Notes under the pieces: generated by a model
Databases searched by the model: none
What the model was told of the DNA's origin: nothing
Seen by the model: the letters and a program-made list of their open reading frames with translations, nothing else
Assembly (NCBI GenBank): GCA_937862675.1
Contig: CALMEC010000422.1
Coordinates: forward strand, 1 to 5,501
Reading direction: 5' to 3'
DNA from: an uncultured Actinomycetes bacterium
Lineage (GTDB): Bacteria > Actinomycetota > Thermoleophilia > Miltoncostaeales > Miltoncostaeaceae
Length of the DNA stretch: 5,501 nucleotides
Program-made: the position numbers and the translations under genes
In this document: piece after piece, positions 5,250-5,501 of the stretch
Layout of the letters: every line of letters begins with the position of its first letter
How positions within the stretch are numbered: position 1 is the first letter of the stretch

Positions 5250-5501
5250 GTGCGCCCTACCGACAACCGGGGACGTCCCATAACCCTCACCCAACTGGCC
5301 ATCACGCTCGCCGTCCTCGGCGTCCTCGCACTCATCACGGGGCGGATCGGCCTGTCGGCGATTCCCGCGTACATCGCGGCGGGCATCCTGCTGGGCCCCC
5401 ACCCGCCGCACTTCTTCTCGGCGGGGGGGGCGTCGGCGGGCACCCCGGTCCCGGCGGGGGGTGGGGGCTTTCTTCTGGTGTTTTTTCCCCGGCTGGGAGT
5501 G
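5250..5501 (+). CDS. KefB-type cation/proton antiporter, N-terminal fragment
   Basis: The frame runs off the right edge. LTQLAITLAVLGVLALITG, then RIGLSAIPAYIAAGILLGPHPPHFF, is the first transmembrane helix and re-entrant start of CPA2-family (Kef/NapA-like) sodium or potassium/proton antiporters. 'GLS-x-IP-x-Y-x-x-AG-x-x-LGP' is a strong family signature. These membrane proteins exchange cations for protons and are often involved in pH or K+ homeostasis. The only standard in-frame start is GTG 5250. However, GGGGA at 5269-5273 stands seven bases before an ATA at 5280, and that position would suit the family's N terminus if the true codon were ATG. From about 5419 on the sequence is G-rich and loses the family pattern; the last codons resemble the expected 'FLLFFLGLE' only when the frame is shifted by one base. 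Reading errors at a contig end are likely. Confidence 0.8.
   Translation, partial: MRPTDNRGRPITLTQLAITLAVLGVLALITGRIGLSAIPAYIAAGILLGPHPPHFFSAGGASAGTPVPAGGGGFLLVFFPRLGV

Noticed and set aside
4106..5443. 445-codon minus-strand open frame overlapping the enolase-like gene
   Set aside because: Its composition is dominated by Arg, Pro and Gly and it crosses both the intergenic region and the antiporter gene. The other frame carries clear enolase-family motifs.
823..5501. A joint proton-coupled system of transhydrogenase, enolase-like enzyme and antiporter
   Set aside because: The genes are in separate transcription units, one of them divergent, and no shared regulatory motif was found.
1..5501. 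CRISPR arrays, tRNA or rRNA genes, insertion sequences
   Set aside because: No spaced direct-repeat array, tRNA-like cloverleaf, rRNA segment or transposase motif was seen on either strand.

Overview
This is a high-GC window with strongly GC-ending codons. It most likely comes from an actinomycete (Actinomycetota; the Mycobacteriales side fits best). Supporting signs are the three-gene pntAa-pntAb-pntB transhydrogenase layout, apparent leaderless promoters, and a small actinobacterial-style helix-turn-helix protein. The sequence alone does not fix a genus. The right edge looks like a contig end with base-calling errors.

Layout from left to right. Positions 1-92 hold the last codons of a plus-strand gene, possibly the phosphoribosyltransferase-like tail of a RecQ-type helicase. 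GC-rich hairpins follow at 103-121 and 155-180. A minus-strand 22-residue gene at 187-255 encodes an almost pure lysine peptide behind a near-perfect Shine-Dalgarno. Between it and a divergent helix-turn-helix gene (373-660, +) lies an array of four alternating CGTCAAC/GTTGACG half-sites at 304-345. The last half-site supplies the -35 of a likely leaderless promoter for the helix-turn-helix gene, so autoregulation is plausible. A 15-bp-stem hairpin at 765-797 ends the next unit.

Positions 823-3806 (minus strand) are a compact operon, pntAa-pntAb-pntB, encoding the three-polypeptide proton-translocating NAD(P) transhydrogenase. PntAa binds NAD(H). PntAb and the N-terminal half of PntB form the membrane proton channel. 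The C-terminal half of PntB binds NADP(H). The complex uses proton-motive force to make NADPH from NADH. The genes are 9 bp apart or overlap by 1 bp, so they are co-translated. A 226-bp leader upstream holds a candidate promoter, a palindrome and a small stem-loop.

Positions 4033-5070 (minus strand) encode an enolase-superfamily enzyme of unknown substrate. Its KxK motif appears to be KxN. It is divergent from a plus-strand gene starting near 5250-5280 that encodes the N terminus of a KefB-type (CPA2) cation/proton antiporter and runs off the window. The last 80 or so bases of that gene look corrupted.

The pnt operon and the antiporter are both proton-coupled, but nothing in the sequence ties them into one system. 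The least explained part is the left side: the poly-lysine peptide, the four-half-site operator and the small helix-turn-helix protein.
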